Below are positions 1-6,151 of a DNA stretch of 6,151 nt, one piece after another. Source of the stretch: JBEKJU01 sp050011095 (lineage in GTDB: Bacteria; Desulfobacterota; Syntrophorhabdia; Syntrophorhabdales; WCHB1-27); the NCBI GenBank assembly GCA_050011095.1, contig JBEKJU010000231.1:1-6151 (forward strand), given 5' to 3'. The translations under genes were made by a program, and so were the position numbers. The notes below the pieces were generated by a model. That model was not told the origin of the DNA, searched no databases, and was given only the letters and a program-made list of their open reading frames with translations. The first letter of the stretch is position 1. Every line of letters begins with the position of its first letter.

Positions 1-71
1 CCCCCGGGGGGTCAAGCGGAAGATGAGCAACTATCATCTGCGGCCGAGGACCGTCCCCTGCAACGAGCGGG

Positions 72-99
72 TTGACTTCGAAAAACGTATCAAGATACT
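72..99 (+). promoter_or_regulatory. possible sigma70-like promoter in the unexplained left end
   Basis: TTGACT at 72-77 (5 of 6 to the -35 consensus) is separated by 16 bases from GATACT at 94-99 (4 of 6 to the -10 consensus). It points towards the pheA remnant. The surrounding 80-125 stretch is distinctly more AT-rich than the rest of the window. There is no intact gene directly downstream apart from rmuC, more than 300 bases away, so this could be a chance match or an outward promoter of whatever element broke pheA. Confidence 0.22.
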
Positions 100-106
100 T
101 AAATGA

Positions 107-265
107 ACAGTATTACCCCTAAGAAAGGACCCCGGAACCTACGCCTTTTTCGTCGACTTCGAGGGCTCGGACAGGGACGGGCGGGTGCAATCGGCCATCG
201 ACGAGATCAGGAAGTGCTCCAGCACCTTCAGGTTTCTCGGCTGCTACAAGGGCGATAAATCGTGA
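107..265 (+). pseudogene. pheA: C-terminal remnant of prephenate dehydratase (ACT domain end)
   Basis: Read in the frame ending at the TGA at 263-265, this encodes about 52 residues. From base 116 they match the last part of the ACT regulatory domain of prephenate dehydratase (phenylalanine biosynthesis, prephenate to phenylpyruvate). The recognisable parts are the run PLRKDPGTYAFFVDFEG, which follows the ESRP motif in intact proteins, then a helix SAIDEIRKCSSTF and the end strand FRFLGCYKG. The ESRP residues themselves are absent. Four residues before the conserved part, the frame is closed by TGA at 104-106. The codons upstream of that stop do not resemble prephenate dehydratase, and no plausible start lies in the fragment. 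So the gene is truncated by insertion, deletion or a contig join, and the fragment alone cannot make an enzyme. Identification of the tail is fairly secure; whether the break is biological is not known. Confidence 0.72.
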
Positions 266-295
266 GGATCGTCGCTTCCGGGCCGCATGATCGCC

Positions 296-324
296 CTTTG
301 TCCGGGCCACGCCGCCGGACAAGG
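296..324 (+). other. hairpin between the pheA remnant and rmuC
   Basis: Bases 296-305 pair with 315-324 (10 bp with one G-U) around a 9-base loop, 30 bases after the pheA stop. No T-tract follows, so it is not a typical intrinsic terminator. It may be a transcript-end remnant of the pheA unit or a structure in the rmuC leader. The rest of 266-429 shows only a lone GATAAT at 391-396 as a possible -10 element for rmuC, without a convincing -35. Confidence 0.35.
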
Positions 325-417
325 TGAGAATGTCGCCATCTTCGCCGACGGCCCGGGCGAAATTACGCTATCGCCGCGAGCCCGTTTTCTGATAATCTTT
401 GGAAATGTCCAGTGTCC

Positions 418-423
418 GGGAGG
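418..423 (+). promoter_or_regulatory. ribosome binding site of rmuC
   Basis: GGGAGG lies 6 bases upstream of the ATG at 430. It decides for this ATG over the in-frame GTG at 412, which overlaps this region and has no purine-rich site before it. Confidence 0.75.
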
Positions 424-429
424 CCAACG

Positions 430-1731
430 ATGGATACCCTTCTTCTGGCGGCCGTCGTCCTGCTGGCTGCCATGGTAGCGGCCCAGATTCTCCAACTTGT
501 CCGAAAGGCGCGTCGTGATCCCTTGGGCTTCGATCAGGTCGTGGAGTTGATCGAGAAGTCTCACGGGCGCACGGAACGGGCCGTAAGGGACGAGATCGCC
601 AGGAACCGGGAAGAAGGGGCCTTTGCCTCGCGCCAGTCCCGCGAGGAGCTTGCATGCAGCCTCAAGGGTGTGGGAGATACGCTTTACGGCCAGCTCGTCG
701 CGTCCACCCAGGCGAACGAGCAGAGATTCGAGACCCTCAGAACGGTTGTCGAGACAAGGCTCAAGGCCATTCAGGAGGACAACGCCAGGCAGCTCGACCA
801 GATGCGGGCGACGGTCGATGAAAAGCTCCAGGGCACGCTGGAGAAGCGCCTCGGCGAATCATTCAGGCAGGTCAGCGAGCGGCTGGAGCAGGTCTACAAG
901 GGCCTCGGCGAGATGCAGACCCTCGCCACGGGGGTTGGCGATCTCAAGAGGGTGCTCACCAACGTGAAAACCAGGGGCACCTGGGGCGAGGTGCAGCTCT
1001 GGGCGATGCTGGAACAGGTCCTTCCGCCGGAGCAGTATGCGACGAACGTGGCTACCAGGGACGGCGGGCAGCGCGTCGAGTTCGCGGTAAAACTACCAGG
1101 CCGGGACGAGGACGGGGACGACCCCGTCTGGCTACCCATCGACGCCAAATTCCCCATGGAGGACTACCAGCGGCTTGTGGATGCCGAGGAGAGGGCCGAT
1201 GCCGCCGATGCCGAGATTGCCGCGAGGCAGCTTGAGGTCAGGATCAAACAGTGTGCCCGGGATATTTGTGAAAAGTACATAAATCCGCCAAGAACCACGG
1301 ATTTCGCCATCCTTTTTCTTCCGACTGAGGGGCTCTTCGCCGAGGTGATCCGCCGCGCGGGACTCGCCGACCACGTGCAGCGGGCATCAAGCGTCGTGAT
1401 CGCCGGACCGACGACGCTCTGGTCGATCCTCAACAGTCTTCACATGGGCTTCAGGACGCTTGCCATACAAAGGCGGTCGAGTGAGGTCTGGAACCTCCTC
1501 GCCGCCGTAAAGACCGAGTGGACAAAGTACGGCGAGGTGCTGGGGAAGGTGCAGGACAAACTCCGGCAGGCATCGGAAACCCTGCAGAAGGCTCAGACGC
1601 GGACAAGGGCGATAGGGAGGAGGCTCAGGGACGTCCAGGAACTCCCGGCGAATGAGGCGCGCGCGCTGCTCGATGACGGCGTCGATCCGGGCAACCCCGG
1701 AAATGCCGGCGATGACGGCGAAAGGGCGTGA
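430..1731 (+). CDS. rmuC: RmuC family protein (DNA recombination-limiting, putative nuclease)
   Basis: This 433-residue protein has the complete RmuC layout. Residues 3-24 form a single hydrophobic N-terminal segment likely to anchor it in the inner membrane. Residues about 35-165 are a charged, heptad-like region predicted to be coiled coil. The conserved RmuC core follows. Its landmarks are LTNVKTRGTWGE at 176-187, IDAKFP at 237-242, FLPTE at 296-300 and GPTTLW at 326-331, then a further helical stretch rich in K, Q and E. The last 20 residues are a low-complexity D/G/P/N tail. The length is typical of the family. In Escherichia coli RmuC limits recombination between short inverted repeats, and its core is distantly related to restriction-type nucleases; the biochemical role is still unsettled. 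The gene appears to be transcribed alone, converging on the MFS gene. Its start is fixed by the Shine-Dalgarno site at 418-423. The family call is firm. Confidence 0.95.
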   Translation: MDTLLLAAVVLLAAMVAAQILQLVRKARRDPLGFDQVVELIEKSHGRTERAVRDEIARNREEGAFASRQSREELACSLKGVGDTLYGQLVASTQANEQRFETLRTVVETRLKAIQEDNARQLDQMRATVDEKLQGTLEKRLGESFRQVSERLEQVYKGLGEMQTLATGVGDLKRVLTNVKTRGTWGEVQLWAMLEQVLPPEQYATNVATRDGGQRVEFAVKLPGRDEDGDDPVWLPIDAKFPMEDYQRLVDAEERADAADAEIAARQLEVRIKQCARDICEKYINPPRTTDFAILFLPTEGLFAEVIRRAGLADHVQRASSVVIAGPTTLWSILNSLHMGFRTLAIQRRSSEVWNLLAAVKTEWTKYGEVLGKVQDKLRQASETLQKAQTRTRAIGRRLRDVQELPANEARALLDDGVDPGNPGNAGDDGERA

Positions 1732-1843
1732 TCGTCTTTTCGCCCCTGAAGCCCTTGTGGTTAGGCTCATGGTTGGCGCCATCGGGGTCCATGGAGAACT
1801 TTCCCAAGTCAGTCAGTGCCCTGCCGGGCGCACCATAATAAAG

Positions 1844-1875
1844 AAAAGGCCCGGACCGAAAGGTCCGGGCCTTTT
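1844..1875. terminator. bidirectional intrinsic terminator between convergent genes
   Basis: AAAAGGCCCGGACC at 1844-1857 pairs perfectly with 1862-1875 (14 bp) around a GAAA tetraloop. TTTT closes the stem on the plus strand. On the minus strand the exit side reads TTTTCTTTATTATGG, a better T-tract. It lies 112 bases after rmuC and 19 bases after the stop of the MFS gene, so it can end both transcripts, and probably serves mainly the minus-strand unit. I see no gene in 1732-1843. Confidence 0.9.
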
Positions 1876-1894
1876 CCATAATGCTCAGGAACCC

Positions 1895-3268
1895 TTACCC
1901 TTTCGCTTCCTGAGCCATAAAGCCGGTGTCCGTCGTGCGGGCCGCGGACTTGACGCGACCATGCAGGATGATGACGAGAACCGCCACGAAGAGCGGTACG
2001 ATGGCCTGAGTGCCACATATCTTCGCGATGCTCCAGTTCATGCCGAGAAGGATGCCGCCGACCGCGGGGGCGAGCATGGCACCGATCTTCCCGATGGCGT
2101 AGGCCCAACCGATACCGGTGCCCCTGATGGAAAGGGGATAGAATATGCCGGGGACCGCGACGAAGCCGTTGTTGCTGCCGTTCGTGAATATGCCGGACAG
2201 GAAGGCCATGATAAATACGACGGCGAACGAGGCACCCGCGACCTGGCCGAAGGCCACGAGGCTCAGGCATGAGAGGGTGAAGCCGACAGCCAGGGCCCGG
2301 AAGGGGTTGACCTTGTCCATCACGCGGCCGATGAAGATGGTCGCGATGAAGGCGCCGAAATGGAGGCCGGCGACGGCCAGGCTGTACTGCTGCACGGATG
2401 AGCCGGTCTTACGGAGGAGGGCAGGCGCCCAGGTGGTGAGGACCCACATCGAATAGAGGCTGCCAACCATGGCAATCCACAGAAGAATGGTGACGACTGC
2501 CCGTCCGTCCATGAAGAGGTGCTTGACGGGGACGCCCGGAAGCTTTGCCTCCGTCGAGATAAATTGGACCTGTTTGTCTGCCGCCAGGGCCGGCGCGATC
2601 CTGGAGACGATTCTCAGGACCCGAGGCTTGTCCCTATCCCTTCCCTGTTTCACCATGAATTCAAGCGATTCGGGAAGAAAAAATGCCACTGCAAGACCGA
2701 TCAGGACAGGCACGGCACCGCCCAGGAGGTAGAGCGATTGCCAGCCGTAGTGGGGGATCAACCATACCGCCGAAAGGGCGGCCGCCACGGAGCCTCCGGG
2801 CATTCCCGCGTACATGGTCGTGATGAGGGTCGCACGCTTGTGGCTCGGCGCATATTCCGAGCCGAAGGCGAGGGCGTTAGGGACGGCTCCCCCCAGACCG
2901 AGTCCGGCGAGAAAACGGTACAGGGCCAGCTCCTGCGGGCTCGTGATAAAGGCGATCATAAAGGTGAAGACCCCGAAAAACATCGCCGAGATAACGAGCA
3001 TCCACTTCCGTCCGAAACGGTCGGCGAGCATGCCGAGCACGATTGCGCCGAGGATAGGGCCGAATTGACCGGCCGAAACCGCGAGGCCGAGGGCGCCGGG
3101 CTTCACGTGAAGAGAGTCCGCCATTTTGGGCAGTGTCACGCCGATCATCGTCAGGTCGAAGCCGTCCAGGAACGTCACGAGAAAGCAGAGGAAACAAACC
3201 ATGAACTGATAACCGGCAAACCGGCCCGTGTCAAATACGCTCCTTATGTTGACTGTTTTAGTCTCCAT
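1895..3268 (-). CDS. MFS transporter, aromatic acid:H+ symporter (AAHS)-like
   Basis: This 457-residue membrane protein has about 12 hydrophobic segments and the marks of the AAHS branch of the major facilitator superfamily (PcaK, BenK, MhpT relatives). Residues 35-38 are DGFD at the end of helix 1, the acidic motif characteristic of this branch. GMLADRFGRK at 79-88 is the cytoplasmic loop 2-3 motif. RFLAGLGLGGAVPN at 118-131 is the helix 4 motif, and PESLEF at 199-204 follows helix 6. The C-half has FYPLSIRGTGIGWAYAIGK from residue 376, matching the AAHS helix 10-11 loop. Known members import aromatic or similar carboxylates with protons. The neighbouring CoA-transferase and acyl-CoA dehydrogenase suggest the imported acid is then activated to a CoA ester, but the substrate cannot be read from sequence. 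The start at 3268 has GAGGAG 6 bases upstream; a longer form from 3289 is possible. No convincing promoter was found in the 192-base upstream gap. Confidence 0.9.
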   Translation of the reverse strand: METKTVNIRSVFDTGRFAGYQFMVCFLCFLVTFLDGFDLTMIGVTLPKMADSLHVKPGALGLAVSAGQFGPILGAIVLGMLADRFGRKWMLVISAMFFGVFTFMIAFITSPQELALYRFLAGLGLGGAVPNALAFGSEYAPSHKRATLITTMYAGMPGGSVAAALSAVWLIPHYGWQSLYLLGGAVPVLIGLAVAFFLPESLEFMVKQGRDRDKPRVLRIVSRIAPALAADKQVQFISTEAKLPGVPVKHLFMDGRAVVTILLWIAMVGSLYSMWVLTTWAPALLRKTGSSVQQYSLAVAGLHFGAFIATIFIGRVMDKVNPFRALAVGFTLSCLSLVAFGQVAGASFAVVFIMAFLSGIFTNGSNNGFVAVPGIFYPLSIRGTGIGWAYAIGKIGAMLAPAVGGILLGMNWSIAKICGTQAIVPLFVAVLVIILHGRVKSAARTTDTGFMAQEAKG

Positions 3269-3274
3269 TCGATT

Positions 3275-3280
3275 CTCCTC
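3275..3280 (-). promoter_or_regulatory. ribosome binding site deciding the MFS start
   Basis: GAGGAG on the minus strand is 6 bases before the ATG at 3268. An alternative in-frame ATG at 3289 also has a purine run, AGGGGG at 3296-3301, with the same 6-base spacing. The shorter form is preferred because its beginning, METKTVNIRSVFD, resembles the usual short N-terminus of AAHS transporters. Confidence 0.65.
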
Positions 3281-3382
3281 ATAATTCATTTCGATCCCCC
3301 TGAAGGGCGCTCCTGACTCAGGGCCCACTCAACGAGCAGACGTGACGAAGGGCGCCATCTTCGGCCTCAGGAATCGCCGCGC

Positions 3383-3417
3383 TTATCCGGGGCGCGACCG
3401 CCCCGGATAATTTCTTT
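3383..3417 (+). terminator. strong hairpin with T-tract on the plus strand, antisense to the operon
   Basis: TTATCCGGGGCG at 3383-3394 pairs perfectly with 3399-3410 (12 bp, 4-base loop CGAC). On the plus strand TTTCTTT follows at once, the form of an intrinsic terminator. On the minus strand, where the genes lie, the exit side is GCGCGGCG with no T-tract. It could stop antisense transcription into the CoA-transferase gene, or act in the minus-strand RNA as a 3' stabilising or processing hairpin. The rest of the 3269-3460 gap shows a short interrupted palindrome CCTGACTCAGG at 3312-3322 and a direct repeat GAAGGGCGC at 3302-3310 and 3347-3355. Either could be a regulator site, but nothing proves it. 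Confidence 0.55.
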
Positions 3418-3433
3418 CGTTCACTACAAGTAA

Positions 3434-3459
3434 GCTCATCCTTTAAAGACAGGGTGAGC
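3434..3459 (-). terminator. weak hairpin just after the CoA-transferase stop
   Basis: On the minus strand GCTCACCC pairs with GGATGAGC (8 bp, one G-U) around a 10-base loop, starting 1 base after the TGA, and is followed by TTACTTG. The stem and T-run are both poor. At best this is a leaky terminator that would lower expression of the transporter gene relative to the genes before it. Confidence 0.25.
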
Positions 3460-3460
3460 A

Positions 3461-5023
3461 TCATGCCCCCAGTATCTCCTTCAATTCCCCCCATTCGGGC
3501 TTGAAAATGCCCGGTCTCATCTGCTTCAGGTCGGGGGAGATGGCCGGCGTGAACTCCATCTGCGCCAGTATGTCCTTCTCCACGTCGATGCCCGGTGCGA
3601 CCTCTGTCAGCATCAGGCCATCCTTGGTAAGTTCGAACACGGCCCGCTCGGTCACGTAAACGCACTTCTGGCCGACGCTCCATGCGTACTTGCCGCTGAA
3701 GGCAATATCCTCGACCCTGTTCAGGAATTTCTTGATCTTGCCTTCCTTGACGATGGCCAGCGTGCCGCGTTCTGCCTTCACCTCCAGCCCGCCCGCGGTG
3801 AAGGTGCCGGCGAAGACGACCTTCTTCGCGTGCTGGGTCGTGTCGATGAAGCCGCCTGGGCCCATGGGCCTGTCGCCGAACTTGCCGGCGTTGATGTTGC
3901 CTTCGCTATCCGTCTGGCCCAGTCCGGTAAAGGCCATGGTGAGACCCCCGCCGTCGAACCAGTTGAAGATCTGGTCCTGCCGTACCATGGCCTCGCCGTT
4001 GTAGCTGGCCCCGAATTCGAGGGCCGTCCCCGGTATGCCGCCGATATTCCCCGACTCTGAAACGAGGGTCAGTATCTCGCTGCACCCTTCCTCGGCGACC
4101 ACGTTGGCAATCCCCTGGGGGATGCCGATGCCCAGGTTGACCGGTCCCGGCGCCAGTTCCATCGCGGCCCGGCGGGCGATGAACTTGCGCTCATCGAAGG
4201 GCATCGGTGGAATCGTGGTCTCCGGCACCTTTATATCGCCGGCAAGGGCCGACTTGAACTGGGTGCCCATGGTCTGCATCTGCGGCTTCGTCGCCACCAC
4301 GATGTAATCGACGCAGACACCGGGCACCTTCACGTGCTGGGGATGGAGCGACCCGGCCTTCGCCAGGTTCTCCACCTGTACGATGACGATGCCCCCGCAC
4401 GTCTTCACCGCCTGGGCCACGGGCAGGGCCTCCAGGGCGATAGCCTCCTTCTCGAAGGTGACGTTGCCCTTTTCGTCCGCCGTCGTACCCCTGATGAGCG
4501 CCACGGTGAGGGGAAAGGACTTGTAAAGGAGCCATTCCTCCCCTTCGAAGTTGACCACCTTTATGAGCTCGTCCCTGCTTATGCTGTTCACCTTGCCCCC
4601 TTCAAGACGGGGGTCGATGAAGGTGCCGAGGCCGGTCTTGCTCAGAAGCCCGGGGGTGCGTCTCGCAACCCCCGTATACCATTGGCACATGACCCCGAGG
4701 GGCCAGAAATAACACTCAAACTTCTCTTCCTGCGCCGCCTTCGCCATCTGCGGCTCCGAGCCGATATGGGATGTCACCACCCTCTTCACCAGGCCCTCCA
4801 TGCCCTGTTCAGCCCATACGCCGGCACCCCGGCTCTTCCAATCGCCGACGCCGGCGGCATGGACGAATGTAATGCCCCTGGGATGTCCGGTCTCGAGGTA
4901 CCGGTCGCGAACGGCGAGTCCTATCTCTTCCGCCCAGCCGGCGAGGCCGAACGTGGCCGCCGCGACAACATCCTCGTCCTTTATCAATCTGGCCGCTTCT
5001 TCCGCTGTTATGATCTTAGCCAT
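3461..5023 (-). CDS. acetate/propionate-type CoA-transferase, fused alpha-beta, class I
   Basis: This 520-residue protein is a single-chain class I CoA-transferase of the Pct/YdiF type (acyl-CoA:carboxylate CoA exchange), with alpha half at about 1-270 and beta half at about 285-520. In the alpha half, GGIVIVQVENLAKAG and VPGVCVDYIVVATKPQ at about 210-247 are the conserved CoA-transferase core. In the beta half, NLGIGIPQGIAN at 296-307 leads to SESG at 322-325. Its Glu323 corresponds to the catalytic glutamate that forms the acyl and CoA thioester intermediates, and lies next to residue 324 reported for Clostridium propionicum Pct (from memory). The downstream GGIPG, GGGLTMAFTGLGQ and KFG...GPGGF blocks are all present, so the enzyme looks intact. 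Length is normal for the fused type. AAAGGAGA lies 7 bases before the ATG. It follows the acyl-CoA dehydrogenase by 36 bases, so the two are very likely cotranscribed. The substrate pair cannot be fixed from sequence; short-chain, branched or aromatic-derived acids are all possible. Confidence 0.93.
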   Translation of the reverse strand: MAKIITAEEAARLIKDEDVVAAATFGLAGWAEEIGLAVRDRYLETGHPRGITFVHAAGVGDWKSRGAGVWAEQGMEGLVKRVVTSHIGSEPQMAKAAQEEKFECYFWPLGVMCQWYTGVARRTPGLLSKTGLGTFIDPRLEGGKVNSISRDELIKVVNFEGEEWLLYKSFPLTVALIRGTTADEKGNVTFEKEAIALEALPVAQAVKTCGGIVIVQVENLAKAGSLHPQHVKVPGVCVDYIVVATKPQMQTMGTQFKSALAGDIKVPETTIPPMPFDERKFIARRAAMELAPGPVNLGIGIPQGIANVVAEEGCSEILTLVSESGNIGGIPGTALEFGASYNGEAMVRQDQIFNWFDGGGLTMAFTGLGQTDSEGNINAGKFGDRPMGPGGFIDTTQHAKKVVFAGTFTAGGLEVKAERGTLAIVKEGKIKKFLNRVEDIAFSGKYAWSVGQKCVYVTERAVFELTKDGLMLTEVAPGIDVEKDILAQMEFTPAISPDLKQMRPGIFKPEWGELKEILGA

Positions 5024-5030
5024 ACCCCAC

Positions 5031-5038
5031 TCTCCTTT
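5031..5038 (-). promoter_or_regulatory. ribosome binding site of the CoA-transferase
   Basis: AAAGGAGA on the minus strand lies 7 bases before the ATG at 5023, inside the 36-base gap after the acyl-CoA dehydrogenase. It is close to the ideal anti-16S match and supports efficient translation from this start. Confidence 0.75.
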
Positions 5039-5059
5039 CGTTGCGTTTCCTGCATTTCC

Positions 5060-6151
5060 CTAAAAAATCCTGTCCTTTCCTCTATTGATCCACTCCGGGT
5101 ACCAGCGATAGTGCTCCTTGGGATTGGCCTCCCGGAGGCCCTTGTAGGACGCCTTTGCCAGTCCGATGCCCTTCTTCGTCCTGTTGAGCCAGACGAGGCC
5201 CTTCTGTTCGAGGGAGACGAGCAGCTCGTCGAGCTTCCCGTCGTCGACCTCGAAGGCATCCTTGATATCCTCCCTGGCCATGTAGAGGCCGGGGTTCACC
5301 CGGTAGTCCTCGGCGAGGAATTTGAGGAGCTTGCCTTCATCGATGGCCTTCTCCTTCGGTGTAGGCCCGTACGTCGGCACAGGCACGCCCAGTTCGGGGT
5401 GGGGCACCCGGCGCCGCCACGCGATCTCGTCTCCGAGCTGCTTCATGGCGGTCCTGAAGATGACCATCCTGCACGCCTCCATGGTCCCGCCGGAAATCGA
5501 ATCCACCTTGGAGACCTGCATGATTTCCTGCAATGGATAAAAGAGGGTGGTGCCGTCGCCGCCCACGAGCTGGATGGCATCAAGGCTCGCCTGCATGGCG
5601 CACTCCAGGTTGAAGACCTTTATCAGGTTCGAATCTATGGTGATATCCTTTCCGAGGTCCCACATGTAGGCCGTATGGTACGTGAAGAGCCGGGTCGCCC
5701 TCTTCTTCAGGACGAGGTCCGCGATCTTGAACTGGTTCGTGGGGATATCTATCGTGGGATGACCGAACTGGACCCTCCTCTTCGTGTAGGGGACCGCATT
5801 TTTCAAAAGCTCCCCGAGCCACCCCATGGCTTGGGCGGAGATGATCGTCCGCTCGAAATTGAGTCCCCCTACCATGACGGCCCATCCGTCGCCCTCTTTT
5901 CCGATACGGTTCGCCTCGGGGATCTCCACGTCCTCGAAATTGAGGACGCCGTTCTGGATGTTGCTGAAGCCGATCAGCTCGTTGATCTTCTCGACGGTGA
6001 AGCCCTTCGCCCCCTTTTCAAGGATGAAGGCGGTCAGGTGGCGGTGCCTGCGGACGTCCTCCGGGTCGTTGCTGGTCCTTGCGTAGAGCATGTACCTGCT
6101 CGCGAGGCCCGCCGCGACGATGAACCTCTTCTTCCCGTTCAGGACATAGAC
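5060..6151 (-). CDS. acyl-CoA dehydrogenase with extra C-terminal domain (5' end outside window)
   Basis: The frame stays open to the right edge, giving 363 residues that begin VYVLNGKKRFIVAAG, the mid-domain strand motif usually near residue 150. The ATG at 6091 lies inside the fold and is not the true start. The FAD-dependent enzyme oxidises acyl-CoA to 2-enoyl-CoA, passing electrons to electron-transfer flavoprotein. Numbering from the window edge, LNFER at 97-101 places Glu100 where isovaleryl- and long-chain-type enzymes have their catalytic base. RRVQFG at 125-130 is the usual helix motif, and QLVGG at 194-198 is present. SGGT at 220-223 replaces the YEGT motif, so the medium-chain-type base is absent. 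The arginine-aspartate usually seen before this motif is also changed (MQVSKVD). The catalytic domain should end near residue 243. About 120 further residues follow, with 285-342 reading like a winged helix. It leads the CoA-transferase by 36 bases. Family call firm, substrate unknown. Confidence 0.92.
   Translation of the reverse strand, partial: VYVLNGKKRFIVAAGLASRYMLYARTSNDPEDVRRHRHLTAFILEKGAKGFTVEKINELIGFSNIQNGVLNFEDVEIPEANRIGKEGDGWAVMVGGLNFERTIISAQAMGWLGELLKNAVPYTKRRVQFGHPTIDIPTNQFKIADLVLKKRATRLFTYHTAYMWDLGKDITIDSNLIKVFNLECAMQASLDAIQLVGGDGTTLFYPLQEIMQVSKVDSISGGTMEACRMVIFRTAMKQLGDEIAWRRRVPHPELGVPVPTYGPTPKEKAIDEGKLLKFLAEDYRVNPGLYMAREDIKDAFEVDDGKLDELLVSLEQKGLVWLNRTKKGIGLAKASYKGLREANPKEHYRWYPEWINRGKDRIF

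Noticed and set aside
391..396. GATAAT as a -10 element for rmuC
   Set aside because: No matching -35 hexamer at 16-18 bases spacing, so not listed as a promoter.
412..429. GTG start at 412 for rmuC
   Set aside because: The ATG at 430 has a proper GGGAGG site and leads directly into the hydrophobic anchor; the extra six residues MSGRPT have no support.
1652..2272. 206-codon open frame on the plus strand spanning the end of rmuC, the terminator and the MFS 3' end
   Set aside because: It reads through the perfect 14-bp terminator and overlaps two real genes in other frames, and the product looks like an antisense translation.
2519..3316. 265-codon open frame on the plus strand opposite the MFS gene
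   Set aside because: It lies wholly antisense to a clearly recognised transporter, its translation is a highly charged, low-complexity mix with no family resemblance, and it has no good ribosome binding site. It follows from the GC-rich codon bias of the real gene.
3318..3683. Minus-strand frame overlapping the 3' end of the CoA-transferase gene
   Set aside because: It uses another frame of a conserved coding region and the protein is arginine- and glycine-rich noise; the part beyond the CoA-transferase stop is covered by hairpins.
6089..6091. ATG at 6091 as the start of the acyl-CoA dehydrogenase
   Set aside because: The same frame continues to the window edge with the conserved VLNGKKRFI motif, so this methionine is internal.
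1..6151. CRISPR arrays, tRNA or rRNA genes, phage or defence genes
   Set aside because: No regularly spaced repeats, no cloverleaf or rRNA-like stretch, and no transposase, integrase or defence domain could be recognised in any frame.

Overview
The window is GC-rich bacterial DNA and almost fully coding. Only the two ends are incomplete: a broken gene fragment on the left and an open reading frame cut by the right edge. RmuC, an ACT-type prephenate dehydratase tail, an aromatic-acid-type symporter, a single-chain acetate/propionate-type CoA-transferase and an acyl-CoA dehydrogenase together suggest a Gram-negative, probably anaerobic or syntrophic carboxylic-acid degrader of the deltaproteobacterial kind. 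That placement is inference from gene content, not a sequence match.

Left part, plus strand. Bases 1-106 are unexplained and partly AT-rich. They end in an in-frame stop, after which about 50 codons of the C-terminus of prephenate dehydratase (ACT domain end) follow. The gene is therefore disrupted, or the contig is chimeric here. A 164-base gap with one hairpin leads to rmuC, which starts at an ATG with a good Shine-Dalgarno site and encodes a membrane-anchored coiled-coil nuclease-like protein.

Centre. rmuC converges on a minus-strand group. A perfect 14-bp GAAA-loop hairpin lies between them and can serve as terminator for both sides.

Right part, minus strand, in transcription order: acyl-CoA dehydrogenase (5' end outside the window), then after 36 bases a fused alpha/beta CoA-transferase, then after 192 bases an AAHS-type MFS transporter. 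The likely joint role is uptake of a carboxylate, its activation by CoA transfer, and alpha,beta-dehydrogenation of the acyl-CoA. The 192-base gap holds a strong hairpin whose T-tract faces the opposite strand to these genes.

Most of this is ordinary metabolism and I see no new defence or mobile system. The point most worth a second look is the acyl-CoA dehydrogenase, which carries about 120 extra C-terminal residues that read like a winged-helix domain.
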